From the NCBI GenBank assembly GCA_035506275.1, contig DATJPT010000003.1, forward strand, positions 124,001 through 188,000: a DNA stretch of 64,000 bases, written 5' to 3'. Below are positions 9,504 to 17,862 of the stretch, piece by piece. Each line of letters starts with the position of its first letter. Position 1 is the first letter of the stretch. A program made the position numbers and the translations under genes. Origin of the DNA: Bacteroidota bacterium. GTDB taxonomy: Bacteria; Bacteroidota; Ignavibacteria; UBA10030; UBA8401. The notes below the pieces were generated by a model. It was not told the DNA's origin. It saw only the letters and a program-made list of their open reading frames with translations, and searched no databases.

Positions 9504-10613
9504 TCAATCGCCGAAACATATGCCAAGGTCCCGGGCGGTCACGACGGTGTCGCAGTCGAGGGGGACTGTTTTCATCCGGTTGGTTGCTTCAGCCAGCGGC
9601 ACATACCGGACCGTCGGCGGGTCGAGTGCGACCATCACTCCTGATTTTCCCTCTTCCAGCGCCCGCACCGCAGCGGCTCCAAATCGGAGCGAGATGAGCC
9701 GGTCGAATGTTGTCGGAGTGCCGCCTCGCAGCAGATGCCCGAGAACGACCAGCCGGGTTTCTTTTCCGGTGATCTCCTGGATTTGGTGAGCGACCGTTTC
9801 GCCGGCCCCGCCAAGCCGCTCTGCGCGCCCCAATTGCTTTTCGATCACCGACGTTTTTCCGCCTATCGGCTTTGCCCCCTCGGCGACGACGACGATGGCA
9901 AAGTAACGATGCTGTTTATCCCTGTCCCTGACCTTTGCGGCGACTTTTGCGATGTCGTAGGGAATTTCCGGAATCAAGATCACATCGGCGGTTCCTGAAA
10001 CGCCGCTGTTCAAAGCGATCCAGCCGGCATAACGCCCCATCACTTCCACCACCATGACCCGTTGATGCGCCTGCGCCGTGGAGTGGAGCCTGTCGATGCA
10101 TTCAGTTGCGAACGAAACGGCCGTATCGAACCCAAATGTAATGACCGTCCTGTCGAGGTCGTTGTCGATGGTCTTCGGCACGCCGATGACTTGCAGTCCC
10201 TTCTTTTTGAATTCATTGGCTATCGTCAGAGATCCGTCGCCGCCGATCGCGATCAACGCATCGATCTTGTTCTTTTTGAACGCCTTCATGATCTCATCGG
10301 AGCGGTCCCGTTCATACCACGTCCCGTCCTTTCTTTGGGTCGGATATTTCAGCGGATTTCCTTTATTGGTTGTCCCCAAAATGGTCCCGCCGAGATGGGT
10401 GATACCCCTGACTTTGTCGTGGGTGAGATGAATTAAACCTCCGTCGGGATAGCGCTCGGGAAGGAACAATCCGTTGTATCCGTCGCGGATGCCGAACACT
10501 TCCCAGCCGCGTTTTTCCGCGGCAACCGCCGCGGCACGAATGACAGCATTAAGCCCGGGGGCATCGCCGCCCCCCGTGTTGATTGCAATGCGTTTGATCT
10601 TGTTTTTACTCAT
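9504..10613 (-). CDS. pfkA: 6-phosphofructokinase, mixed-substrate (group III-like)
   Basis: This 369-residue enzyme phosphorylates fructose 6-phosphate to the 1,6-bisphosphate in glycolysis. Recognisable elements are TGGGDAPGLNAVIR (phosphate donor site), GGDGSLTIA (D126, G127), GVPKTIDNDL (K147, catalytic base D150), MVVEVMGRYAGW and LGHLLRGGTPTTFDR. The Gly at the position of E. coli Gly104 points to ATP as donor, while Lys in place of E. coli Gly124 is the residue seen in pyrophosphate enzymes. This combination is the one found in the mixed-substrate group III clade. I choose the ATG at 10613 because the family alignment starts there and a GGAG lies upstream. The frame is open to 10715. 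It is divergent from the sugar transporter. Confidence 0.92.
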   Translation of the reverse strand: MSKNKIKRIAINTGGGDAPGLNAVIRAAAVAAEKRGWEVFGIRDGYNGLFLPERYPDGGLIHLTHDKVRGITHLGGTILGTTNKGNPLKYPTQRKDGTWYERDRSDEIMKAFKKNKIDALIAIGGDGSLTIANEFKKKGLQVIGVPKTIDNDLDRTVITFGFDTAVSFATECIDRLHSTAQAHQRVMVVEVMGRYAGWIALNSGVSGTADVILIPEIPYDIAKVAAKVRDRDKQHRYFAIVVVAEGAKPIGGKTSVIEKQLGRAERLGGAGETVAHQIQEITGKETRLVVLGHLLRGGTPTTFDRLISLRFGAAAVRALEEGKSGVMVALDPPTVRYVPLAEATNRMKTVPLDCDTVVTARDLGICFGD

Positions 10614-10717
10614 GGTGAATTCTCCGGAGAAGGTACGTCGCTTTGCACAGCGGATTCTTTTGGTTCGACGGTGCACCGATGCTGCGGACAGCATAGGTTC
10701 GTGAGAATGTATCAATA

Positions 10718-10736
10718 CGTTGCCGTAATTGCAACG
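10718..10736. promoter_or_regulatory. Inverted repeat between pfkA and the sugar ABC operon
   Basis: Six-base perfect arms (CGTTGC and GCAACG) lie around a 7-base A/T-rich spacer. The repeat sits roughly in the middle of the divergent region, about 105 bases from the pfkA start and 122 from the binding-protein start. The size and symmetry would suit a repressor dimer of the LacI/GntR kind, but no such regulator gene is in the window and chance is not excluded. Confidence 0.25.
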
Positions 10737-10858
10737 GTAAAAAGGGAGTACGGCCCGGAGCCCTTGAATATCGATGCTGCTTTATTTACATTCTTCCACA
10801 TTATTTTGACGCGGTGTTGTGCGCCGCGTGTGGTGATCGGAGCATAAACAGGTCGAGA

Positions 10859-11791
10859 ATGAAAAAGAGTATATCGGCAGGATTGATCGTCATCGGTTGT
10901 CTATTTGCATTTTCGTCGTGCGGGAAAAAAGCGGACGAGAAGAAGCACGCGAAGGTCATCGGCGTAACGCTTCTGACGCGCGGCCATATGTTTTACAAAG
11001 ACCTTGAAGAAGGCCTTCGCTCGGAAGCGGCGAAGGATGATTACGAACTGATCGTAACGGCCGCCGAGTTCGATCTTGGAAAGCAGATCGCACAAATAGA
11101 GGATTTCGTCGCACGTAAAGTCGATGCGATCATCGTTTGCCCGGTCGATTCTAAAGGCGTCGGCAGCGGGATCAAAAGGGCCAACGACGCAAAGATTCCC
11201 GTGTTCACTGCCGATATCACTGCAATGGAAGGGAATGTCGTCAGCCATGTTGCTTCCGACAATGAGTTAGGCGGAAGACGGGCCGGTGAATATATCGCCA
11301 ACCTTCTTCACGGCAAGGGGAAGGTCGCGATCATCGACCAGCCGATCCTTACCTCGGTCCTCGACCGAGTTGCCGGCTTCAAGAATGCGCTTGCCAAATA
11401 TCCGGACATCAAGCTTGTGTCGGACGTCAACGGCGACGGTGTCCGGGATAGATCGCTCGAAGCGGCATCCGATATCCTCCAGGCGCACCCCGACCTTAAC
11501 GGGATATTCGGAATCAACGATGAGTCTGCCCTCGGCGCGCTTGACGCCGTAATGGCCTTCAAGCGGATGAATATCGTCATCGTCGGATACGACGCAACGC
11601 CCCCGGCAGTCGACGCCATTCTGAAGGATACCCCGTTGAAAGCCGACATTATACAGTATCCGAAAAAGATCGGAGCTGCGACGATCTCCGCGATCAATGA
11701 CTATTTTTCCGGCGCCCCGGTTCAAAAGCGGTATGCCGTCGAAGTCGGCATCGTTGACAGGGAAGCATTACAGAGGACAACCTCGCCGTAG
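10859..11791 (+). CDS. Sugar ABC transporter substrate-binding lipoprotein (RbsB-like)
   Basis: This 310-residue periplasmic-binding protein of the ribose/galactose type (type I fold) delivers a sugar to the membrane transporter encoded next. The N-terminus has a lipoprotein signal with FAFSSC at about residues 15-20, so it is probably lipid-anchored. Typical stretches are IGVTLLTRGHMFYKDLEEGL, VDAIIVCPVDSKGV, FTADITAMEG, HVASDNELGGRRAGEYIA and the hinge-side segment IFGINDESALGALDA. The ATG at 10859 places the signal peptide correctly. It is first of three genes, with the ATPase starting 3 bases after the stop. The sugar is not predictable. Confidence 0.9.
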   Translation: MKKSISAGLIVIGCLFAFSSCGKKADEKKHAKVIGVTLLTRGHMFYKDLEEGLRSEAAKDDYELIVTAAEFDLGKQIAQIEDFVARKVDAIIVCPVDSKGVGSGIKRANDAKIPVFTADITAMEGNVVSHVASDNELGGRRAGEYIANLLHGKGKVAIIDQPILTSVLDRVAGFKNALAKYPDIKLVSDVNGDGVRDRSLEAASDILQAHPDLNGIFGINDESALGALDAVMAFKRMNIVIVGYDATPPAVDAILKDTPLKADIIQYPKKIGAATISAINDYFSGAPVQKRYAVEVGIVDREALQRTTSP

Positions 11792-11794
11792 CAC

Positions 11795-13300
11795 ATGCCC
11801 ACGTTGCTCCGTTTGCAATGCGTTTCAAAAAGCTATCCCGGCGTCCGCGCGTTGAGCGAGGTCAATTTTGAATTGCGTCCGGGAGAGGTTCATTGCCTGG
11901 TCGGAGAGAACGGGGCGGGCAAGTCGACCCTGATGAAAATTCTTTCCGGAGCCCTCGCGAAGGACAGCGGAGAGATCGCGATCAACGGCATTCCCGTTCA
12001 AATCCATTCCCCCTCGGACGCACTCAAGCACGGCATTGGCATCATCTATCAGGATTTTAAGCTCGTCCCGGAATTGTCCGCTGCAGAAAATATTTATCTC
12101 GGCAAGGAGCCCCTCCGTGCAGGTTTTCCCTTTATCGATTCGGCGGCCATGCGCGATCGTGCGGGGGCTCAACTCGCCCTATTGGGGGAAGAGTTTGACT
12201 CTGCCCTTCCGGTTCGGATGCTGAGCGTCGCCCAACAGCAGATCGTCGAAATTGCCAAGGCCATTTCCCAGAAGGTGAAGATCCTCGCGCTCGATGAACC
12301 CTCGGCCCCTCTTACCGGCAAGGAGCTTGTCAAGCTCTTTGCCATCATTCGAAGACTGACTTCGGAAGGGGTCGGTGTCATTTATATCTCGCATCGGCTT
12401 GAAGAAATTTTCCAAATTGGGCATCGTGTCACCGTGCTCCGCGATGGAAAGGTCGTTGCCAGCTGTCCCGTCGCAGAAACGGAGAAAAGCACGCTCATCC
12501 AATGGATGGTCGGCCGCGACCTGGAAGACGAATACCCTCCCGCAACGCTGACAACCGGAGAGGAGCTCTTGCGGGTCGAAGATGTTCACGCCGGGATTCT
12601 CGCGGGCATAAACTTCTCGCTGCATCGCGGGGAAATTCTCGGCTTTGCCGGACTGGTTGGCGCCGGACGAACGGAGCTCGCGCGCGTGATCTTCGCAGCC
12701 GACGCGAAAGGATCAGGCCGGATCTTCCTCGACGGAGAAGAGATTCGCCCCCGCTCGCCGCGTGAAGCGATCGATCTCGGCATCGGACTTCTCACCGAAG
12801 ACCGCAACCGGCTCGGACTCATCCCCGAGATGAATGTCATCGAGAATGTCACTCTTTCAAGCCTTTCAGATCTGGTGCGCGGCCCGTTCCTGGATACTGC
12901 CAAAGAAAACAGAGACGTTCAACGTCTGATAGAAAAGCTCCATATAAAAACGCAGGGAGGAAATAAACCGGTTGAAAACTTGAGCGGAGGTAATCGTCAA
13001 AAGGTCATCCTCGCTCGGTGGCTGCTGAAGCGGTCAAGAGTATTGATCTTTGATGAACCCACCGCCGGGATCGATGTTGGCGCAAAGTATGAGATCTACT
13101 CGCTGATCAATGCCCTGGCGCAGGAAGGAGTCGGCATTATGATGATCTCATCCGACCTTCCTGAACTTCTCGGAATCTGCACAAGAATTATTGTCATGCG
13201 TGACGGGACCATCGCCGGTGAATTTGGCCGGAGTGAGGCAACGCAGGAAAAGATCATGGCGATGGCAACCGGGTTGGCGGAGGTATCGTATGGCCGCTGA
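11795..13300 (+). CDS. Sugar ABC transporter ATP-binding protein, double ATPase (RbsA-like)
   Basis: This 501-residue protein has two ABC ATPase domains in tandem, as in RbsA/MglA. The first has Walker A GENGAGKST, signature LSVAQQQIVEIAKA and Walker B ILALDEPSAPLT. The second has the degenerate Walker A GLVGAGRTEL normal for the second half of this family, signature LSGGNRQKVILARW and Walker B VLIFDEPTAGID. It would hydrolyse ATP on the cytoplasmic face to drive sugar import. It begins 3 bases after the binding-protein stop and its last 11 bases overlap the permease start, so translation is probably coupled. Confidence 0.93.
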   Translation: MPTLLRLQCVSKSYPGVRALSEVNFELRPGEVHCLVGENGAGKSTLMKILSGALAKDSGEIAINGIPVQIHSPSDALKHGIGIIYQDFKLVPELSAAENIYLGKEPLRAGFPFIDSAAMRDRAGAQLALLGEEFDSALPVRMLSVAQQQIVEIAKAISQKVKILALDEPSAPLTGKELVKLFAIIRRLTSEGVGVIYISHRLEEIFQIGHRVTVLRDGKVVASCPVAETEKSTLIQWMVGRDLEDEYPPATLTTGEELLRVEDVHAGILAGINFSLHRGEILGFAGLVGAGRTELARVIFAADAKGSGRIFLDGEEIRPRSPREAIDLGIGLLTEDRNRLGLIPEMNVIENVTLSSLSDLVRGPFLDTAKENRDVQRLIEKLHIKTQGGNKPVENLSGGNRQKVILARWLLKRSRVLIFDEPTAGIDVGAKYEIYSLINALAQEGVGIMMISSDLPELLGICTRIIVMRDGTIAGEFGRSEATQEKIMAMATGLAEVSYGR

Positions 13301-14249
13301 TCCGCGCCGCAATTTGTTTTCATCGATGGCCGCAAAGTTCGGTATAGGATTGACATTGGCCGTCGAAGTGATCATTTTCTCCCAGCTTTCCCCGTATTTC
13401 TTTACTGCTGAAAACATCCTGAACGTTTCTCTGCAGCTATCAATCACCGCTATTATTGCCGCCGGGATGACATTCGTGATCCTCACGTCAGGCATCGATC
13501 TATCGGTGGGAGCTCTTGTCGCTTTAACGGGAGTTGTTTCCGCCAGCATTGCGAAAATCTCCCTTCCGGTCGGTGTTACTCTTCCTCTTGCGATCGCCGC
13601 AGGGTTAACCATCGGGGCGCTCTCGGGGGCATTTGCCGGCGTATGTGTCACCCGCTTTTCCATCACGCCGTTCATCGCCACGCTTGCGCTCATGACGATC
13701 TTTCGGGGCGCTGCTTATATTTTCACGGACGGGAGGCCGATTTGGGAACTCCCCTCACAATTCAGCCAGCTTGCCGGCGGGAGGGTGTACGGAATTCCCT
13801 ATCCGACGTTGATCATGGCTGTCGTTTTTGCGGTGGCATATGTCGTCTTGAAATGGACACGGTTCGGCCGTCATGTGTACGCAGTCGGCGGAAACAAAGA
13901 AGCGGCCCGGCTCGCGGGAATCGACACGGACCGAGTTCTGATCGGAGTGTACGTCATTTGCGGTGTGTTGACATCGCTGAGCGGAATTTTGCTGGCGTCG
14001 CGAGTCAATTCCGGGCAGCCGAACGCGGGGCTCATGTATGAACTGGACGTCATTGCTGCCGTTGTCGTCGGGGGAACGAGCTTGGCGGGGGGGCGGGGAT
14101 CGATCGTCGGAACATTGCTCGGCGCTGTCCTGATCGGAGTGCTCCGGAACGGATTGAATCTGCTCGACGTCAATTCGTACGTCCAGCAAGTTGTTGTCGG
14201 ATTTGTTATTCTTATAACGGTCATGATCGACCAGACGAGAAAAAAATAA
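13290..14249 (+). CDS. Sugar ABC transporter permease (RbsC-like)
   Basis: This 319-residue integral membrane protein has about eight to ten hydrophobic segments. Family signatures include TSGIDLSVGALVALTG, GRHVYAVGGNKEAARLAGI (the cytoplasmic loop that contacts the ATPase) and VVVGGTSLAGGRGSIVGT. It forms the membrane channel of the importer with the preceding two genes. The ATG at 13290 overlaps the end of the ATPase gene by 11 bases. A longer reading back to 13191 is unlikely because it is Arg-rich and lies inside the ATPase gene. The stop is 39 bases before the mannosidase. Confidence 0.93.
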   Translation: MAADPRRNLFSSMAAKFGIGLTLAVEVIIFSQLSPYFFTAENILNVSLQLSITAIIAAGMTFVILTSGIDLSVGALVALTGVVSASIAKISLPVGVTLPLAIAAGLTIGALSGAFAGVCVTRFSITPFIATLALMTIFRGAAYIFTDGRPIWELPSQFSQLAGGRVYGIPYPTLIMAVVFAVAYVVLKWTRFGRHVYAVGGNKEAARLAGIDTDRVLIGVYVICGVLTSLSGILLASRVNSGQPNAGLMYELDVIAAVVVGGTSLAGGRGSIVGTLLGAVLIGVLRNGLNLLDVNSYVQQVVVGFVILITVMIDQTRKK

Positions 14250-14288
14250 GCTGCACCATGGTGTCACTTTGATTCTAAAGGAGTCGTT

Positions 14289-17200
14289 ATGAAAAAAATG
14301 ATCTCTCTTTGTGCCGTGTTGATTTTCCCGGTCGTTCTTATGGGACAGACAACCGTCGATAGGGTTGCCCGTGCGCTCGATTCAATGGCGATATTCCAGA
14401 TGAATGACTGGAAGATGAGCTCCAACCTTAAGTACGGCGAGGTCACCGGAGATCCGACGCAACAAGGGTTCGATGATTCGCAGTGGCAAACCCTGAAGGT
14501 CTCACAGCGGGCGCGCGTCGATTCGTGCTGGCTGAGAAGGGAGATTGTGGTTCCCGAGTATATCCTCGGCAAAAAGGTCGGGGGCACCGTAAAATTTGTC
14601 GTGGCGGTCGACGAATACGGTTACGTGTGGATCAACGGGGCAAGCAAAGGATATTTTCCCGGGGACGGAGTTTTCGTTCTTTCGACCGATGCAAAGCCAG
14701 GCGACAGATTTCTTATCGCCATCCGCGCCGTCACGACGTGGGGGAGGCTCACATTACGGCGTGCAGAGATAGAGACACCGGGCACCGATACGATCCGTCA
14801 AGTGATCAAGGATTTTTCGTTGAGCATTCGCGTCGGTCAGGAACTCCTAAGCCTTGATACAAAGCAATCCACTCCTTATGACAACAAGGTGCAGGATTTC
14901 GGCATCGATAAATCGAAACTTGATAAAGGAGAGAAGATAAAACTGAACGGTCTGCTTCAGGAGCAGGCGGGGCGCCTCGACCTCGACGCCCTCCGTGCGA
15001 TGTCGATGGACAAGTTTGTCGCTTCTCTCAATGATGTCCGTTCTCACTTGAAACCTGTCGGAACATTCGCCAAACGCTTTACTCTTTTGTTTGACGCAAA
15101 TGCTCATATCGATGCCGCCTGGCTCTGGCGCGACAAAGAGACGGTCGAGGTCTGCAAGAACACCTTTACCTCGGTGCTGAACATGATGGACTCACACCCG
15201 GACTTTTCTTATACCCAAAGCGCTGCGCTCTATTATAAGTGGATGGAAGATAAATATCCTGACGTATTCAAACGAATTCAGCAGCGAGTGAAGGACGGAC
15301 GGTGGGAGGTCGTGGGCGGGATGTGGGTCGAGCCGGATTGCAATTTGCCGAGCGGTGAATCTTGGATGCACCATCTGCTCATTTCTAAAAAATATTTCAA
15401 GGAGAAGCTGGATGCCGACGTCACCATCGGCTGGAACCCGGATTCCTTCGGCTACAATTGGAACATGCCGCAATTTTACCTCAATGCCGGGATCGATGCG
15501 TTCATCACACAAAAATTGGGCTGGAACGATACGAACATTTTCCCGTACCGTGTCTTTTGGTGGGAGGCGCCGGACGGGTCGCGCATTCTTACCTATTTCC
15601 CGTACGATTACGTGAATGAGATCGCTGACCCGTTCCAGCTCGCGGAATGGATGCGCCAATTCGAGGCCAATACCGGGTTCCTGAATATGATGGTTCTGTT
15701 CGGGGTGGGCGACCACGGAGGCGGGCCGACGGTCGAAATGCTGGACCGGATAGAACATTTGAAACATCTCGATATCTATCCTTCGATCCAATACTGCACG
15801 GCGGCCGAGTACCTTGGCTGGCTCAAGAAACAAAACCCCCGAGATATTCCGACATGGAATGACGAGTTGTATCTTGAATATCATCAGGGGACGTTCACCA
15901 CCCAGGCCAAGATGAAGCTGTATAACCGGCAGAACGAGGCGCTGCTGACCTCCGCCGAAAAATTTTCAACCCTTGCGACCTTGTACGGCAAGAGTTACGA
16001 GCACCAGCTGATCAATGACGCCTGGAAGGACGTTCTCTTCAACCAGTTCCACGATATCCTTCCCGGGTCCGGGATACGGGAGAACTACATCGATGCGACG
16101 GAGCGGCATAAGGCTGCCGAAAAAGAGGGTTCGTATGTTTTGAAAAATTCTCTGGATGCGATTGCTTCCTCTATCAACACGGCGAAGATGGCGAAGGGAA
16201 CTCCGTTGGTGGTGTTCAACCCCTTGTCGTGGGACCGGACTGACGTTGCCGCGTTCAAGCTCGCTGAGGGGGATACGAACCAGTACGCAGTGTTCGAGGC
16301 GAACGGCAAAGAGATCCCTTCCCAGATCATCAGCACGGGGCTGCTGGAAAGAAAAATAATTTTTGTCGCGTCGAACATTCCATCGGTCGGATTTAGAACA
16401 TATGAACTGCGCAGACAGACGCCCGCTATTCAGGCGCGGACTCCGCTCGATAGCTCGTTGACGATCGAGAATGAGTTCTTCAAGGTGACTGTTGGGCGTG
16501 ATTCGGGCTGGGTCAGAAGCATCGTCGACAAAGTAACGGGGCGGGAATTCCTTGGGGGCAACGGCAACAAGCTTGAGCTCCTCGAAGACAAACCGAAACA
16601 ATGGGATGCATGGAACATCGGCTTGACGGGGAGGGAAAATCCCATCACGCTCCGCACGATCGAAGTGGTCGAACGAGGTCCTGTCCGAACCGTCATCCGG
16701 GTTACTCACGATTGTCTCGGCCCGAGTTTTCGGCGGGATTACCCGACGCCCGATTTCCCCAGTTCCTTTTTCACGCAGGACATCATTCTCTACAACGGAA
16801 TTTACCGCGTCGATTTCAAGACCGACGTTGATTGGTGGGAAGAACATACGATGCTGAAGGTCGCGTTTCCGCTGGCGGTGACAGACACTGTCGCGACGTA
16901 CGAAATTCCATACGGGACGATCCAGCGGTCCACGCAACTGCGGAATAGCTGGGAGAAAGCGAAGGTGGAAGTTCCCGCTGCCCGATGGGCGGATGTGTCG
17001 GGAGCATTGTGCGGCCTGAGCCTTTTGAATAGGTCGAAATACGGATACGACATCAAAGGACGCACAATGAGACTGTCGCTGCTGCGTTCTCCGTTGTGGC
17101 CGGACCCGACGGCTGACCGGGGAAAACATTCGATCGAATACAGTCTGTATCCTCATCCGGGCACATGGCGGCAGGCAAACACGGTAGGAGCGGCGTACGA

Positions 17201-17522
17201 CTACAACAATCCGCTGATCGTCATCTCGACCGGAGTACAAAAAGGAAGGCTGGCTTCCTCGGGCTCACTCGTGCAGCTCAATTCGCCGAATCTCATACTG
17301 ACGGTGTTGAAGAAAGCCGAAGATTCCGACGCATGGATCGTTCAATGGTACGAGTCAAGCGGCCAGGATTCCGAAGCGTTGCTGTCGCTTCCTGCAGCGC
17401 CGAAAAAAGTCGTGAGGTCAAATTTCCTCGAAGAGGACGGCACGCCAATTGCCGTCGAGGGAAGAATGGTGAGAGTTCAAACGAAGAAAAATTCAGTGGT
17501 GACGTTGAAGATCACCTTCTAA
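14289..17522 (+). CDS. GH38 alpha-mannosidase, exported
   Basis: This 1077-residue glycoside hydrolase has a signal peptide (residues 1-20, ending LMG-Q), so it acts outside the cytoplasm. After a jelly-roll-like N-terminal domain (SCWLRREIVVPEYI, YGYVWINGASKGYF) comes the GH38 catalytic domain. Visible are ANAHIDAAWLW, with zinc ligands H273 and D275, and GWNPDSFGYN, with probable nucleophile D385. FNQFHDILPGSG, the conserved FHD-LPGS motif, is also present, and a long beta-rich C-terminal domain follows. It releases terminal alpha-mannose from glycans or oligosaccharides. A strong AAAGGAG site precedes the ATG. It lies 39 bases after the sugar permease, which suggests, without proving, that the importer handles its products. 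Confidence 0.92.
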   Translation: MKKMISLCAVLIFPVVLMGQTTVDRVARALDSMAIFQMNDWKMSSNLKYGEVTGDPTQQGFDDSQWQTLKVSQRARVDSCWLRREIVVPEYILGKKVGGTVKFVVAVDEYGYVWINGASKGYFPGDGVFVLSTDAKPGDRFLIAIRAVTTWGRLTLRRAEIETPGTDTIRQVIKDFSLSIRVGQELLSLDTKQSTPYDNKVQDFGIDKSKLDKGEKIKLNGLLQEQAGRLDLDALRAMSMDKFVASLNDVRSHLKPVGTFAKRFTLLFDANAHIDAAWLWRDKETVEVCKNTFTSVLNMMDSHPDFSYTQSAALYYKWMEDKYPDVFKRIQQRVKDGRWEVVGGMWVEPDCNLPSGESWMHHLLISKKYFKEKLDADVTIGWNPDSFGYNWNMPQFYLNAGIDAFITQKLGWNDTNIFPYRVFWWEAPDGSRILTYFPYDYVNEIADPFQLAEWMRQFEANTGFLNMMVLFGVGDHGGGPTVEMLDRIEHLKHLDIYPSIQYCTAAEYLGWLKKQNPRDIPTWNDELYLEYHQGTFTTQAKMKLYNRQNEALLTSAEKFSTLATLYGKSYEHQLINDAWKDVLFNQFHDILPGSGIRENYIDATERHKAAEKEGSYVLKNSLDAIASSINTAKMAKGTPLVVFNPLSWDRTDVAAFKLAEGDTNQYAVFEANGKEIPSQIISTGLLERKIIFVASNIPSVGFRTYELRRQTPAIQARTPLDSSLTIENEFFKVTVGRDSGWVRSIVDKVTGREFLGGNGNKLELLEDKPKQWDAWNIGLTGRENPITLRTIEVVERGPVRTVIRVTHDCLGPSFRRDYPTPDFPSSFFTQDIILYNGIYRVDFKTDVDWWEEHTMLKVAFPLAVTDTVATYEIPYGTIQRSTQLRNSWEKAKVEVPAARWADVSGALCGLSLLNRSKYGYDIKGRTMRLSLLRSPLWPDPTADRGKHSIEYSLYPHPGTWRQANTVGAAYDYNNPLIVISTGVQKGRLASSGSLVQLNSPNLILTVLKKAEDSDAWIVQWYESSGQDSEALLSLPAAPKKVVRSNFLEEDGTPIAVEGRMVRVQTKKNSVVTLKITF

Positions 17523-17552
17523 AGGTCACAATAGAAACATACGCTCCACAAT

Positions 17553-17597
17553 GCGCCCTTTGCCGCTGCGGGCAACACTGCCGGCCGCAAAGGGCGC
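17553..17597 (+). terminator. Hairpin after the mannosidase gene, probable terminator
   Basis: Perfect 11-base arms, GCGCCCTTTGC (17553-17563) and GCAAAGGGCGC (17587-17597), enclose a 23-base loop that can itself pair in part. There is no T-run after it, so it is not a textbook intrinsic terminator. The position 30 bases after the stop and before a new promoter supports an end-of-transcript or 3'-protecting role. Confidence 0.5.
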
Positions 17598-17749
17598 TGC
17601 TATGAAACCCCGTTATCGTTCAGGTTTATTTCCATCCGCATTCCCCGCTCTAATTAGTTCAAATAAAAGCAGTTAGACCCGGGGGCGATTCATCCCCTTC
17701 ATTTTGCTTCGCGATCGGCATCTCCCCTCAAAAAATATCCTATTCTCTC

Positions 17750-17776
17750 TAATTTTTGGCCGGTACATGCCGATAA
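17750..17776 (+). promoter_or_regulatory. Sigma-28 (FliA-type) flagellin promoter
   Basis: TAAT (17750-17753), a spacer of exactly 15 bases, then GCCGATAA (17769-17776). This differs from the FliA consensus TAAA-N15-GCCGATAA at one position. It lies 86 bases upstream of the flagellin ATG, in the correct orientation. Together with the flgM-like gene downstream it implies sigma-28 control of the filament genes. No sigma-28 gene is in the window. Confidence 0.85.
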
Positions 17777-17862
17777 TAGTCTTAGAAGCTCACAAGGCTT
17801 TCACAAAAGACGGGCACGGAAGCCCACTTCAATCCACAAACCATACTTACAAGGAGGTAGTT

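Larger units (their letters stand above)
17523..17862 (+). other. Intergenic region between mannosidase and flagellin
   Basis: This 340-base region has no gene I can support. It holds a hairpin just after the mannosidase (17553-17597), an AT-rich middle, and a sigma-28-type promoter (17750-17776) with a leader of roughly 80 bases ending in an excellent Shine-Dalgarno (AAGGAGG at 17851). A reading frame in front of the flagellin ATG is only untranslated leader. Confidence 0.6.
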
